A stretch of DNA of 64,000 bases from Choanephora cucurbitarum (lineage: Eukaryota; Mucoromycota; Mucoromycetes; Mucorales; Choanephoraceae). This document shows positions 32,110 through 44,868 of this stretch, piece after piece. The position numbers were made by a program, and so were the translations under genes. The stretch covers positions 123,774 through 187,773 of the forward strand of contig JAIWNI010000059.1 of the NCBI GenBank assembly GCA_025331435.1. The letters are read 5' to 3'. Numbering within the stretch: the stretch's first letter is position 1; every line of letters starts with the position of its first letter. A model generated the notes under the pieces. It did no database searches. It had not been told where the DNA came from and saw only the letters and a program-made list of their open reading frames with translations.

Positions 32110-35100
32110 TTAATTCAATGCATTCCAATTGATGGATCTCTTAGGTGTATGATATATGAATGAGTTGATATTGTGCAAGTTGATTGGTATCACTGAGGGT
32201 CTATTTTGAAATAAGAGCTGTGAATGATACTTCACCTACATGTAAAAAGCATTTACCTTCCATGTGCACATTGAAACGGAAAGTTGCACTTGGAGAGTTT
32301 ATCAACCAATGCTTGACATTGCTCCAAACTCAATGGGTCATTAAACATGATGGCACCTAGAGTACTTTAGCCTTTACACTGGTTTTTGAAAAAGCATCGT
32401 GAACTTACTACGACACGCTTTTGATTTGAGAATTTCCAGAATCCCCTTTGGACACGTTGTTGAAAGAACTGCTTCATCCCTTTGTTCCATCATCCAGTAA
32501 GCGTGATTGCATATGACTTCCTTTAGTAATGCATGGTCTGAAATACATCTGTCCAGGATAATGTTGGGTATCTGTGTAACAGAGATTTTGAAAATATCCC
32601 CGTTTGAATTTCCTGTATCGCTAAAGAAACGAGACCGAGACACCATGCTGTTATTTGCTGCGTTTGTAACATAAATACCCCACATTTTCAGGCAATTTAA
32701 ATTGCGCTCCGAAGTAACAATTTGGTATTCGGCAAGGGAGTCTAGCTGAAGAGAGATACTAGGCTCAAGTGTGGATACCTGCCATGAAACATCAGCTCTC
32801 AACAATCTTTCCAGCTTTATCCTTTCATCAGCAGCGTGTTGATCGATCATAAGAATGCTGTTGTTCTTCAGTATAACAGCAATATATTTCTTGTCAACTT
32901 GACCTAGGACCCGGGTATACTGAAGGTCCTCTTTGGATAGTTTGGTGGGTACAATTAAAGCCGGGCTTTGGAACAGATGCTTATGAGTTTCAGGTTTATT
33001 GTAACCTTGCTCATGGCTGTCTTGGGTTACATGTGCCTTCTTTAAATGGGATCTATCAATTTGGTTCGGACAACCTTCATCGTGGGAATTCGGTAAAGTA
33101 CTGAATCTAAAAAAAAGTTAGACTCATTCGTTTTAAAAAAAGTTCGCTTACATACGTGTTGCCTGTCTCAGAATCAAGGTACACTAGTTTTTGTGCATCT
33201 GAATCCCACCAAGTAACAAAATTTATGTCATTTCTTGATGTCATTTCTTGTTGTAGAGGACGACTGGATACTATACTAGAAGCAGAGCTTGTAATAGAAG
33301 GTGTATGTGCCAAATACACACTGCTTGTGTTACTTGATTTTTTCTTCTTGCGCTTTTCTGCAAAATGTTTAGGTGTATTGTCTCGAGATGTCATGAGACC
33401 AGCATGTTGTAGGAACTGAGTGACGAGTTGTTTCAACAACGACTCAATGCAGGAATAAGATGAGAATTCACTCAGCATTTCAAGGTACATAAAGATCTCA
33501 AAGCTGCTCCATTTGGGACATGTAAATTTGATGAAGAATATAGGAAACTTTTGCAGAAGTCGAGCTAAATGCAGTGTTAGCTGTAAGCACCTTCAAAAGA
33601 ATTGAATCTTACTTTTTCCTTTCTTTGCTGACACACGCTCCTTTTGCTGCTGTTGGAAAACCATTGAGATGAGTTGTTGATAGAGAAGTAGGTATGCTTC
33701 TTACCACATTGGAAAACTGACTACTGGAAAACATGTCGGAAACAATTTTATAAAGTTCGTTTGTTGCAGGCACAAAGTAGTTGTTTAAATCTATCTCAAA
33801 TGTCAGATGTTGCTTTACATCAATACATCATGCCTTCTCATTTACAAATGAATTGGTGTGTCTAATTTTAAGGCCGTCAAATGGAGTGAATAAAGCATAT
33901 AGACTGTCTGACTTACTTTGTTTGGGTACCCTTGAGTTGAAATGTAACCACTGACACTCACATCCTCTTCTTGCATCTTTATGTGTCTGAGATACTATAG
34001 AAAATAAAAAGACGCGCTTGCTTGAATCTCGATCCAATAGTGATCCCTCAGATTACGTATTCTAACCTTTGTCATTTCCTGCCCAAAAAGTTGTCTGAAT
34101 ATACCCAGACTAGTATCTGACTATATAGACATCAAGTTAGTTCAAAAAAGAGTTGCTTGTGAGTTGATCTACAACTTACCTTTTTTGCTGACAAAATAGT
34201 GCTACTACGATTACTATCAATAAGAGTAAAGCTCACATGATGAAAGTAGATTGCGAAGTTGATAATAAGTCGTCTCACTGACTCTATGGTTGCAACATTT
34301 TGATAAGCATTGGCTGATTGTCGTCTCCTTACAGGAAACTAGAGAAAGCGTGAGTCTTTAAGAAGACTGATACTGTGTATTGATTTACTTTATAGAACAA
34401 GTCTCGAACAATCACGGTAGTGCCTGGATGATCTTTTCTCGTATATATTGACTCTGAAATTTCCCCCACAATCTTTCCGTCCTTAACAAGTTTTGAAAGA
34501 AAGAAAATGTTAAGCTAGCTTCCTAAACTAAAATGTCAATTGATCTTACTCTCCAAAAGCCTTCATATGTGATTTTTGAGGAATGATGTCTAGATATGAT
34601 TTGTGTCATTGATTCATTTGTAATAGCAGCCAAAGCTTAGTAAAAGTCAGAACAAACATGAATAATCATACAGCAAACAAACGTGTGCCATTACCTTCAC
34701 CTCTGAATCCAAAAGTTTTCAGTTGGTTGAGATCAGACATTGTATGACATTTAGAGGTAACTTTAGAAGAATAAGCAAAACGAAACTCATAGCATGAAAT
34801 TAAGTTTAAACTCACCATGCCTCTGACCGATCTTTTTCAATTCATAAATCCCACAGCCATTATCATTCACTTGTAAACCAAACCTCTCAATGTCCAAAAT
34901 GACGTCTATACTACTTGCATTTGCATCAAGCGCTATGCTTGAAATACAATAAGCAATTTCTTATTGCTCCAAAAGTATTCTTTATGCATACCGTTTTGAA
35001 CCAACTCTTTCACGCATTGCAAAATGGTGCTTATAATAAGTGATCTAGAAGGAATTAGAGGTAACATTTCATCTCTGTTTCTTTCAAAGAAAGAAAGAAA

Positions 35101-35162
35101 GCTTACGAGCGTATTCGATGAATAACATGTTTATCTAGTAATTCTATTTTCTCTGTAGACAT
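32110..35162 (-). CDS. MLH3: MutL homologue MLH3 (mismatch repair / meiotic crossover endonuclease)
   Basis: Sixteen minus-strand exons whose phases all agree: 35162-35107, 35044-34992, 34932-34816, 34760-34695, 34635-34550, 34481-34389, 34338-34180, 34120-34067, 33994-33917, 33861-33846, 33790-33705, 33649-33613, 33564-33156, 33106-32409, 32356-32257 and 32200-32110. They give 732 residues. The GHKL ATPase has [19 protein letters not shown] and TFGFRGEALAAI. The C-terminal domain has the nuclease motif [12 protein letters not shown], then the zinc-site parts SAIMFND and CAHGRPSVIPI. The DQHA(X)2E(X)4E motif plus the CxHGRP end define the nicking MLH3 type, which acts with MLH1 in the nucleus. 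Exon 10 is only 16 bp but restores GYPNKTHQFIYLNNYF. The MLH3 choice over PMS1 rests on the DQHAADER wording, the short linker and the HGRPSVIP tail. Confidence 0.88.
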
Positions 35163-36621
35163 GCAGCAAGTAAATAAAAAAAAAATGAAAGCACAAAGAG
35201 ACACAGTCAAGTTTAATTTTACAAAATTCTATATTCCGTCAAAACTCCTATGACACATTGCATCATCATTTGAGCGTCAGCTTACGTTACAATACTTTAT
35301 CTTTGATTGTTGTACATTTCTGTACTACAAGTTAGAATTGTCGTTGAATAAAAGTATAATTGATAGACAAAAAAAGATTAAGCTATTAGCATACAATAGT
35401 TCTCGATTTCCCCACCTTTTACTGAGAAATATCATTCATGAGATTTCTCTTTTTCCTTTCTTTTGAATACACAACGCAGTCAAAAGAGAGAAGAAAAAGG
35501 ACCATTAGAAAAGTTGTATGGCGGAATTATAATGCAGACTGATAAGCCTTTCGGTTAGTTTGTGTGTTCTTTTATTCAACTTAGATAAGAACTGTTATCA
35601 TTTATCATCATGTCCACTTTTTTCTAAAGTAAAGTAACAGTGATTTAAGCATTTTTTATGTTGGCCTAATGGATTGTTTACAAAAAAAAAATATGGGACC
35701 TATCGGAATGCGAGTTTTTTTCCCTTTTTACAGATTAGGTTCATGGTAACATCTTGAGAAAGCAAACAATAAAGTTCAAGATAATAATTCGATCTTATCA
35801 AAGGAATTCCAAAAATAGATTTTGCAGACGAATTTTGTAAGAATAAAGGGTTCTTAGGGTGGCAGGGGTACGCTACTTTGTCAGTTATAAGCTCTAAAAA
35901 ACCCTCTTAGTTCTATATGTTTTTCATAGAAACTTATTGTGTAGTAGCTCAGACAGAGTAAAACAAACAACCTTTTTAAGCTATGAAAATCTGTACTTGC
36001 ATGCAAATGATCTCGGATGACAAAGAATCTCATTTGCGCTCTAATACTTTAACGTCTTAACACTGAAAACATGCTTTATGTGGGAAGGTAATACATAAAG
36101 AAAACATTGAATGATAGGACTTTTTTCAAATCGAAACAAGGTATCCATGAAGACAAGTAAATCAAATGAATTTTACTAAATTGACTACAGAATTCTGCAA
36201 TTCAAGTGATCCATTTCTGGAAGTTGTGTATTCGGTTTTCGCACGTACAAAAAAAATAAAGTTCAGTAGCTTCCTAGACTTGTTGGGACATCAATGAGAC
36301 ACTAGCGGGAAAACCAATGAAAAAACCCCGCCTTTTATAGTATAAAACTAAAGCTAATAGCCATATTCTTCTTTTAGTAAACGGAGAGAAATTAAAACAG
36401 CCGTAAAAAAGACCTTCTACAGAAAAAAAAAGAGGGCCTGAAGGAGAGGGGTTATAAAAAAAGTAGAAATTTTATTTGTCAGATGCAGAAAGGAAGGAAA
36501 GGGGCACAGATGGGAGCCAGCAGTTGTTTCAATTATAGACCGAACAGAAATACACTTATTTCGGTTTATTCCAACAACTCTCATTGGCTTTTGAATAATC
36601 TCTGAAAAAAAAAATTGAAAA
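35163..36621. other. Divergent intergenic region
   Basis: About 1.5 kb between the MLH3 promoter (minus) and the amino-acid transporter promoter (plus). AT-rich, with no coding potential seen. Confidence 0.55.
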
Positions 36622-36629
36622 TATAAAAG
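36622..36629 (+). promoter_or_regulatory. TATA box of the amino-acid transporter gene
   Basis: TATAAAAG lies 63 bp before the start codon and is followed by CTTTCTTTTTCTTTTC. Confidence 0.55.
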
Positions 36630-36691
36630 TAACCTTCATTCTGTCTTTTTTCATTAATAACTTTCTTTTTCTTTTCTATATACAACTAATC

Positions 36692-38152
36692 ATGAATCAG
36701 ACTGAAAAAATATCGGCTGGTCCTCAGTCTACAATTCATGAAAAATACCATCAAGAAGATCAGTATGAGAACTCCTTGATGGAAGAGCAAATAGAGCATG
36801 TACCTGAAGGCACTGCTTCTCCAGGAAAAGCATTGTTCATGCTGTTGAAGGCTTTCATTGGTACAGGTGTCATCTTTTTACCTGGATCGTAAGCTTATTT
36901 TCCATTTTTTTTTAAAAAAAGCATAACTAATTTTATCTGATTTTCTTAGCTTTCTGAGTGGTGGCTTAATTCTGTCCATTGTTCTAATGGTATTGCTTGC
37001 CTCTATCTGTTGTGTAGCTTTTCAAATACTTGTGAAAGCTCAACAAGCTATTGGAGGCTCTTACGGTGATGTTGCCGAGCATCTTTACGGCCCTTACTTG
37101 AAGCATTTGATTCAGTTCTTTTTATGTATTTCACAAGTCGGCTTTGTCTGTTCTTACATGATCTTTATTTCTGAAAACATTGGCATTGTTGTCAACACAG
37201 TGAACAACTGTAACAGTCCTTTTGCTCCTAAATACTACATATGGATTATTCTTGCTGTCATCATCCCCTTGTGTTGGGTCAGAAAGATTGCTAAGCTGTC
37301 TCCTACTGCCATTATTGGCGATGTCTTTATTGCCTTTGGCCTCATTTGCGTTCTTTACTTTTGTTCTTCCCAAATTAATGACCATGGTGTTGGCCCAAAC
37401 CTTGTGATGGTCAATCAAAACACATTTGGACTTATGATTGGTACTGCCATTTTCTCTTATGAGGGTATCGGCATGGGTAAGTAGAAATAGGTTCAGGACT
37501 TTGATTTTCTTTTTACTGATTTACTATCTTAATTATAGTTCTTCCTATTGTCAATGGTATGAAAGATCCTAAGAAGTTCCCTCTTGTCTTGAACCTCGGT
37601 ATGCTTATTTGTGCTGTTGTCTTTACTCTCATTGGCTCTATCGGTTACATTGCTTATGGTGAAACCACACAGGCTAGTGTAGTTGCCAATATTCCTCGCG
37701 CCCCATTATCAACCACAGTGCAAGTATTGTATGCCATTGCCATGATCTTCAGTTGTCCCTTCATGCTTTATCCTCCACTTACTATCATTGAAAAGTATGT
37801 GTTTGGTGATCGTTCTGGTACCAAAAGCCAGAAAATCAAGTGGGGAAAGAACTTTGTTCGCTCCCTGATTCCTCTCATTTGTGCCGCTATCAGTTTTGGT
37901 GTAGGTTCCGAGAATCTGAGCAAGTTTGTTTCTCTTGTAGGTTCTGTTGCTTGTATGCCTCTCTGCTTCATCTTCCCTGGTCTGTTTCACTTTAAGATAA
38001 CAACCAGAAAGGTTGCCAAAATATTTGACATGGGACTCGTCTTCTTTGGTCTTCTTTGTATGGCTTACACACTCTATGTTAATATCAACTCTTGGGTGAA
38101 TCCTGCTGAAACAACCGGTTCGGTCATTGATATGAATAACTGCAGTGCATAA
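36692..38152 (+). CDS. Vacuolar-type amino-acid transporter (AAAP family, AVT3/AVT4-like)
   Basis: Three exons (36692-36888, 36950-37476, 37539-38152) give 445 residues. A hydrophilic 55-residue N-terminus precedes about eleven membrane helices. TM1 has the AAAP opening KALFMLLKAFIGTGVIFLPG. Later segments include YGDVAEHLYGPYLK, FSYEGIGMVLPIVNGMKDPK and YGETTQASVVANIP. EGIGxVLPI and the MKDPKKFP loop are characteristic of the AVT3/AVT4 and SLC36 branch, which moves neutral or basic amino acids out of the vacuole or lysosome, probably with protons. Location and substrate are inferred from the family. It is shorter than yeast AVT3/4, mainly because the N-terminal extension is small. Confidence 0.88.
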
Positions 38153-39731
38153 TCAAATCATGACCTTTTCTTTTTTTGTCTTACATTACTTATACATAGC
38201 ATTTACTTCTTATTTTGTATATATTTTTGTTGTTTTTATTCTATTTTTTTTTTTTTTTGGTTATCTTGGCTGCATAAAATAAAAGTGCTGTCTTATTATT
38301 GGCATCTTGGTTCTAAGGAATCAAGTGCAACCAAGTTTAAAACAAAACTTAAGTTCAAGCGATAATACCATCATCTATGTTACTTAATAGTTGGAGCAGC
38401 TGAAAGAATGAGGGATATCTTATTTTCGAGAGTATCTTTAAAACAAATTTTCCTAAGTTGCTGAACAGCAAAACTTTTCATGTAAGTCTTGCTATTCTCA
38501 ATTTGATGCCTAGGATATTTGTTGCAATCAAAGTTGATTGATCGAATATAACAAGAGTCTAAACTTCTTGAGGTATAATATCAAACACCACTATCACTTA
38601 CTCGAAAAATTTTAATCTTCAAAATGGCGAATGTGATGGTAAATGCACAGACTGACACAGGAGATTACCTAACATATGACCAAAGGAGTAGCTATCGAAC
38701 ATTATAGTAATGATGCAGAGCAAATTTAGCTTTTTCTTAAAGTCAAATGTTTCAAGGATGGACTTGACAAGAAATTGATTTTTTTGCTAAGCTGGACTTT
38801 ACTGTGATCATTTAGGAGTTCCAAGAGTTATCTTTAGTAGATTCTTTGAACTCCATTTCTTAATCTTTTGCTCATACTTACTTTTATTTGTTAGAGCTTT
38901 GAAATTAAGCATCTTTTCACAGCCATTAAAGTAAAACAGGGTACATCCAAAAAGAAATTTTCTTGCTCAATAACTATGTATGTTTTGCTAGAAGGCTGAG
39001 TAGCTTGCGATAAATCTCCACAATTCTTAGTGACCTTTAGAGTAATTGTACGAAAGCACTTTATATTTCCAACGATTTCTACTCGAACTTCAGGTACGAA
39101 GTAGTGGATACAATAAGCTTCAATATCGAACCCACTAAGTTTAGGCTTTTTCTTTTTAGACAAAAGCCTCGGTACTCAGAATTGTTGACATTTTGCAAGA
39201 GAAAATTGTTACAAGAAGACAAAGGTGAGCTAAATCCAGTTGACCTGACTTTTTTCAGTCAGTATTGTAAAGTGCAGAATTTAACTGTAGAGATGCCCAC
39301 TATTTGGCATAAGCATTGTTGTACAATAATGGTCACTTGCGCATTACAACTCAATCAATCGATCTGTATAAATACATTTCAGCAGGACAGTAAATATGTT
39401 CTTACACGTCAGAATGACAATAAAGTAATGTGCCGACGATATACCATTTCTAGATATGGCTTATGCACGCTTGCAGTTAAATGTGCTAAGCGACACATTA
39501 TCGAGATCGTGAAAAAGAAATAGCATCTCAAAGTTTACGATATTGACACAAAGGTGTAGTGATTCCAGAACGAAATAGGAAAAGAAATTGCGTGGCTTCC
39601 ATTACACAATAATGGTTACAGGGCATCGTTTCACAAAAAAATGTGAATATTTAAAAAGGGCCAGATTAATAAGCATTTCTTTCTCATACTGTTTTTTCTG
39701 CTTTCTTCTTCCAAACAAATAAAGGAAGAAA
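38153..39731. other. Intergenic region
   Basis: About 1.6 kb. ORFs of 90 codons (38891-39163, minus) and 139 codons (39104-39523, plus) overlap on opposite strands. Neither shows recognisable motifs, splice sites or fungal codon bias, so neither is called a gene. Confidence 0.45.
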
Positions 39732-40629
39732 ATGTCATTTTCGCTTGTATTAAATAAGTTGGGTTTTGATCCTGACATAAAATTGCTCTCCGCATACTAT
39801 CTAGCCGGCCTATTTATATATTCTGAGCTCATTGTTCAACTTGTTGTAGTGATTACAGAATCAAGTAAGTGCATGATTGTTATTTTTTTTTTCAGGTCCA
39901 CTCATCGGGATTAAGTTAGCAATTCAGAATACAAACGGTTTCCTCCAAATAGATCGTTAGTAGGATATACAGGACAAGTAAGATGATGCGGTTCAAAAGT
40001 GACATTCAATCAAACTAAAGGAAAAAATCACTAGAGTCTTTTAGTGATCATTGTATCTATTATTCAAATATCAGTCTGTGTACTGGTCATTAGAAATCTG
40101 GGCTATGTTATTTCAAAAAGCTTATGGAAGATATCTTTAGGCTGCATTGGTATCTCTCTAGGGTCCATATGCTTCAGAGTATTTAGTTCATGGTTCCTTC
40201 AGAGCCAAGACGATCCCTATTGTAAGTACCTACAAAAATAAGTTACTAATATATCTCTTCTCACAAAATCTCGGTTGCTTTATAGATATTGTCACGTACA
40301 ACATCACTTCAATTTGTCTGATAGTTGGTGCAGCCTTATGGATTCCTTTTGCATTTTGTCGAAGCCAGCTCTATATACCTTCCTCAAGTGAAGATGATCC
40401 AAGATCTAACATCAGGTCAACAAATGGCCCAAGACCTGTTTATCGACCAAACAATGAAGAGACAGAAGATGATGAGTTGCCTTCCTATTATGAAATGGCA
40501 CCTCCACCCTCTTACAAAAAAGCAATACGGACATCACAATACTCAAGCCAGCCAACAGTGGTTGTGCATACAAGTGGGATAAGTGAAGAACCGACTCAGC
40601 CAGGATCTACTTCTGCCACTCATCAATAA
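39732..40629 (+). CDS. Small four-TM membrane protein with PPxY tail
   Basis: Four exons in consistent phases (39732-39864, 39928-39977, 40035-40221, 40286-40629) give 237 residues. Four hydrophobic segments can be seen: LLSAYYLAGLFIYSELIV, SLLVIIVSIIQISVCVLVI, ISLGCIGISLGSICFRVF and ITSICLIVGAALWIPFAF. The cytosolic tail of about 110 residues is hydrophilic and acidic and has ELPSYYEMAPPPSYKKAI, giving LPxY and PPxY motifs. Such PY motifs bind WW domains of Nedd4/Rsp5 ubiquitin ligases, so a role as membrane adaptor or sorted cargo in endosomal trafficking is inferred. No named orthologue is recognised. The second exon acceptor (AATTCAG, 39927) was chosen because the earlier one leads to a stop. 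Confidence 0.75.
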
Positions 40630-40802
40630 TATGTTAATAGTTTATTTATCACTTTTGTACTATATTTATGCCATCTATATACATACTACCTGTTAATTAT
40701 TTTCAAAGAAAAGCACATATATCTGTTTATTTGTTTATGTATACATAAGAAGCCAAACAAAGATCTTCTCCTGTCTTCTTTTTGTCCATATTTATACTAT
40801 GC

Positions 40803-43658
40803 TTATCTAATCACCCGTTCAATCCCTTCAATAAGCTGCAAGAGAAATTTGACAAAGGCAGTAATGGTGCTTTCAGTACTCTCGGTTTGCAATATATCTT
40901 CGGTCTTCCATTTGACTTGACAGCCAGCATCAAGATCTAAATTGTCTTTGAAAGGCGCATCACATAAAGCATTGATGACTTCAAAGTCATACCACACCTC
41001 TCCTTGACCTGGTAATGATGTCTTCTTCGAACTTCCTTTCACTTCCTTTGTTTTCACTTTCTCGTAACGAGTAATCTCAACGATAAAAAGGGGCCCAGTT
41101 CTATACCGAGTAGTAGATTTCAGAAGGATGTATTCTACTTCTAGAAAATTGTTTACATCTTCATATGTCATCACCTGGGTAATTGGGCTATAAGCAATAA
41201 TAAGCATTTTCGATCATGATCAAGACAGCACTTTCTCTTACCAGATAGAAATCCATTTAATGAAGGTCGTAAAAGGTTTGACGTCTTTTCGTAAAAGTTC
41301 TTTGGTTGTCAGGTTAAGCTGGAAATCGTATTTGCGATCCAGTGAAACCCAATTGACCTCTGTTACTTTACTCTCTGTTATAACAACTTTGTCAATATTG
41401 AGAACGCCTTGATTCATGTGAAGAACCACCTTTCTATATGGCAAAGTAGGCTGATTACGAGCTTGACAATGAAATTCATAAAAGGAGGTTTTTCTAAAAG
41501 GACGACTTTGAAGCAATCTTTCAGAAGACATGCAATTTATGATGTTTTCGTCCAAGGTTGTGCTATAATATCAAAAATACATATAATTAGTTATCTTCAA
41601 TACAACCTAATAAATGAATGAAAGTACATGTTTGTAAATCTCGGCTTAGCACCAAGTTCTTTGACAGCAATATCATTGATATCTTGCAAATTCCAGACCT
41701 TATGACTTATGTCACCGCCAATGTTGCTCCACATTACTTTTCCGAGCCTAATGTTATCAAAAGAAAAAAGCTCAAAATAAAGCAGTTGTTTGTTTGTATA
41801 GAATGTCTTACTTTGCAGACAGCCTGATTTCTCCTCGAAATCCTCTTACTGCCTCCAATCCTTCTTCTAAGGCAGTTTTGATCAAATGGTAGTTGTATCT
41901 TTTCACTCTTATAGTTCAATAAGTATGATAGGTCTCTCTCTTTCTTCCAAAAAGCAAATTCAGCTGTATTTACCTATGCAACATACTCTCTGTTGGTTGA
42001 TTCATAACGCTCGATGATTTCTGCGGAACAATTCGCATGACCCTCCTTGGTTTAGGTTTATCGAGAGAAATGCTGGGACGATGCTTTACCGAAGCAGAGC
42101 AAGATAAGTCAGAGTCAATTGTTGATGTTTTCTTCAGAGAAGGAAAATCCTGTATAAGCGATGGGGTATCTGAGGTTTGAGAGTGTGGAGGAGTAAAGGC
42201 ACGCGCTAAGCGCTCATTACTCAGATAGTCCAGATTGCCTGTATTAAAACTCGATGTAAACGTTCGATCGCCACCCCAATTTGGTGGATGGAACCGATCC
42301 CCACTTACAGTAGCTGTTGGCGTAGGTGGCGATGTTGGTGCATACATAGGAGGCGGTGTTGTCATAACCGGAGCTCGTTTAGGCAAAGTGGACTGCAGTG
42401 GTGGTATAATGTTGTGTGAATCTTCTATTAAGGACAGGCGGGTATGATTGGAGCTGGCAGAAGGAGCCAAGATGGCATGGAGCGGTTGGGGAATATCTGA
42501 ATAGACAAGATCAGTAGGCGGATCGTATTCGTTGGTGCGAGGGTTAATGAATGTAGGTATTAAGATACAGAAACGACTAGGCTCGTCAGGCTGGAGCTGA
42601 ATATGTACAAATTTCTTATGACGGTATAAATCAAGGTTGCAAAAATAAAGGCCATACTGCCCAGATTCTTTTGGATAATGTAGACAGGTAACCACTTTAG
42701 GCTTGATTCGGCTGATGTATGCTTTTTGTATCACACGAAACCTGCATTCTGCTTCTTTGACTGACTCCAAATCGCCTGTGATTTTGATGATTCGATCCTC
42801 TAGACAACATTTGACACCCGTTGACGACTCAATTGCTTTGATATATTCAATTGGCTGCATATTTTGCTGAGGCGGACCAATTAGAAGACTAAAGACATTC
42901 TGAATAATAGGTGAAATACGAAATGTAGTTACTACAAGATTATTTGTATCTTCATCGTCTTGCTGCTCTAACACTGGCTGGTATGAGAAGTTTTCCTCTT
43001 CACCTTCTTCAATTTCGAAATCAAGTGGTCTTCCATTTGTAGAGTTGCCTCTTTGTACAATTGAAGCTGGAGTCTCGCTTGAAAATGTACCATGTATGTA
43101 ATCATGACTTATTTGTTGATTCTACAGTTTTACCTTTAGATTCGGAAGATAGAAAAGCAAAGTAAAAACTTACTAGCAAAGGAAGCAACTGTTGACGAAT
43201 TATTTTTTCACTGTAAAAGCATGTAAATACACCGAGCTTCCTTTTTTTAAGCTTTTAATATTCAGCTGTTTGAACTTACGCCTGCATGCAGTTGGATAGC
43301 TTGCTTGCATTAATGTCAAAGAACTAAAGATAAAGAAGATATGTTGAGAAAATATAAATCAAATCCATTTAGGGTTCCATATTTACTCCCTCTTCAAAGT
43401 TGTATATAATCTTTGTTTCAGTGTGTTCCTCAAGTCGCCTATCTCTCCGAATTAGAGACGTATAATCCACAACAAAAAACAATGTAATCAATTATCTCTG
43501 AGTAGATACTTGCTTTACTTCTTTAAGCTTGCTATTAAGAAAAGATGTCGTGATTTTTGCTAGGGGGTATATTTTCACGTTGGCTATAAGAAATAAAAAA
43601 AAAGGGTGAGTTATCCACAACAGAGCTCAAATGATTCATTGCGCTTGCCTTTACTCAT
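40803..43658 (-). CDS. KH-like domain protein, conserved fungal, unknown function
   Basis: Multi-exon minus-strand gene. Well-supported exons are 43323-43280, 43210-43174, 43073-41974, 41898-41812, 41747-41628, 41562-41242 and 41187-40803, all in phase. The start region is less certain: an ATG at 43658 opens MSKGKRNESFEL, and an intron to about 43580 leads to NVKIYPLAKITTSFLNSKLK. The large exon has a KH-type fold (YIKAIESSTGVKCCLEDRI then IKITGDLESVKEAE), followed by a Pro/Ser-rich linker. The C-terminal half (TALEEGLEAVRGFRGEIRLS; VWYDFEVINALCDAP) is a folded domain. KH domains bind RNA, so a role in RNA metabolism is inferred. The join of the second and third coding exons seems to need a GC-AG intron (GCAAGT donor near 43525); otherwise an in-frame TAA interrupts the gene. 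Confidence 0.65.
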
Positions 43659-44868
43659 GGCTTTGTCCAAATGTGATATAAGAGAGAAAGGAAAAAACAA
43701 AAAAAAATATTTCAAACTACATTTAAGCTTGTCGTGGATGTAGCACCTGGGATCCGACAAGCTTATGCTGTGGGATTTAGACGCGGAGTTTTGAGAATGA
43801 TAAAAGAAAAAAGACATCCCATTTTCGGCATAGAAAGAAAACTAACATATGAAGAATACTTGTTGCTGAAATATAAGGCTTGTCTGCTTATCTTCAAAGA
43901 AAAAAAAACTACTAACGCTCTTCAAAATGCTGCGCAAAAACTCATTGCCCTTTCATCTCTTCCTTTTAGTTAGCTTGTTCTTTTTAGAGGTCTTGATTTA
44001 TAGGCTCACTGACTGTGTTCTTTGTGTGTACATATCAAGATCACACAACCACTGAGTACGCTTAACAGAATTGAAGACCACTCAAGGAAAAACTAGACAT
44101 TAGCTGTCCTGTCTTATCAAATCCCTATGGAATAATAATGCTTCTCCAGACTCGTTAGAAAGATATTCAAAAAAAAGCTTCAGAATCAGGAAAAGAAAAT
44201 AACCGTACAAACTAATAATGCGAGTGAAGAAAGCACAGACAATGCTACGGAATTAGAGAGAAAAAACATTGTTCCTGTAATTCTAGCTATCAGTCAAGCT
44301 TTACTACTATCAATTGCTCAAAACAAATAGGTTTTAGTATACAGAATCGCAAAACTACATCATCTAAGTCTGTCGGGGATGGAGAGGGAAAGCTCTTTGT
44401 CTATAACACTCACGAAAAAAGAAGAAGCAATTGGTAACAATCCGTTGTCTTCAACATGGCATGTTACTTTAAATAGCCCTCATAAGAACTTGTTGTCGAA
44501 ATTATAATATACCTTGCTTAGAAAGCAGTCAAGAACAAAGAATAAAAGTAGGCATAGAATAATGAGAGACCAGCCCAAGTCCCAGAAGAAAGAGACTCTA
44601 ACACAAAGAGAATAAATAGAAAAAGACGCAGATAATAAATGTACGATACATAAGAAACTTTAAATTAGTTATTCCAAGAACTAGCATTGGTGTCATAAAC
44701 ACTACACAAGAAATCAGCCAATAAGCGTGACTGTATGCAACTTATTTTTTAATTTGAGAAAAAAAAAGCAATGGCAATGGTCATTTCGTCACTTTTCTTT
44801 TTTCCTTTTCTTTTTTATTGTAAAAGAAAGAGCCGCCTTTGTCTTCTTTTTCTTCTTGTTATAGATTG
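43659..44868. other. Divergent intergenic region with an open stretch
   Basis: Between the KH gene start (minus) and the MFS gene (plus). A plus ORF at 43734-43973 (79 codons) opens MDVAPGIRQAYAVGF and continues RRGVLRMIKEKRHPIFG. It reads like protein but has no visible upstream exon, known motif or fungal promoter, so it is left as a possible relic. The last 100 bp are CTTTTTC-rich, and a TTGTTATAG acceptor 4 bp before the MFS start codon suggests a 5' UTR intron. Confidence 0.4.

Noticed and set aside
38891..39523. Overlapping 90- and 139-codon ORFs on opposite strands
   Set aside because: No recognisable domain, intron, promoter or codon bias on either strand.
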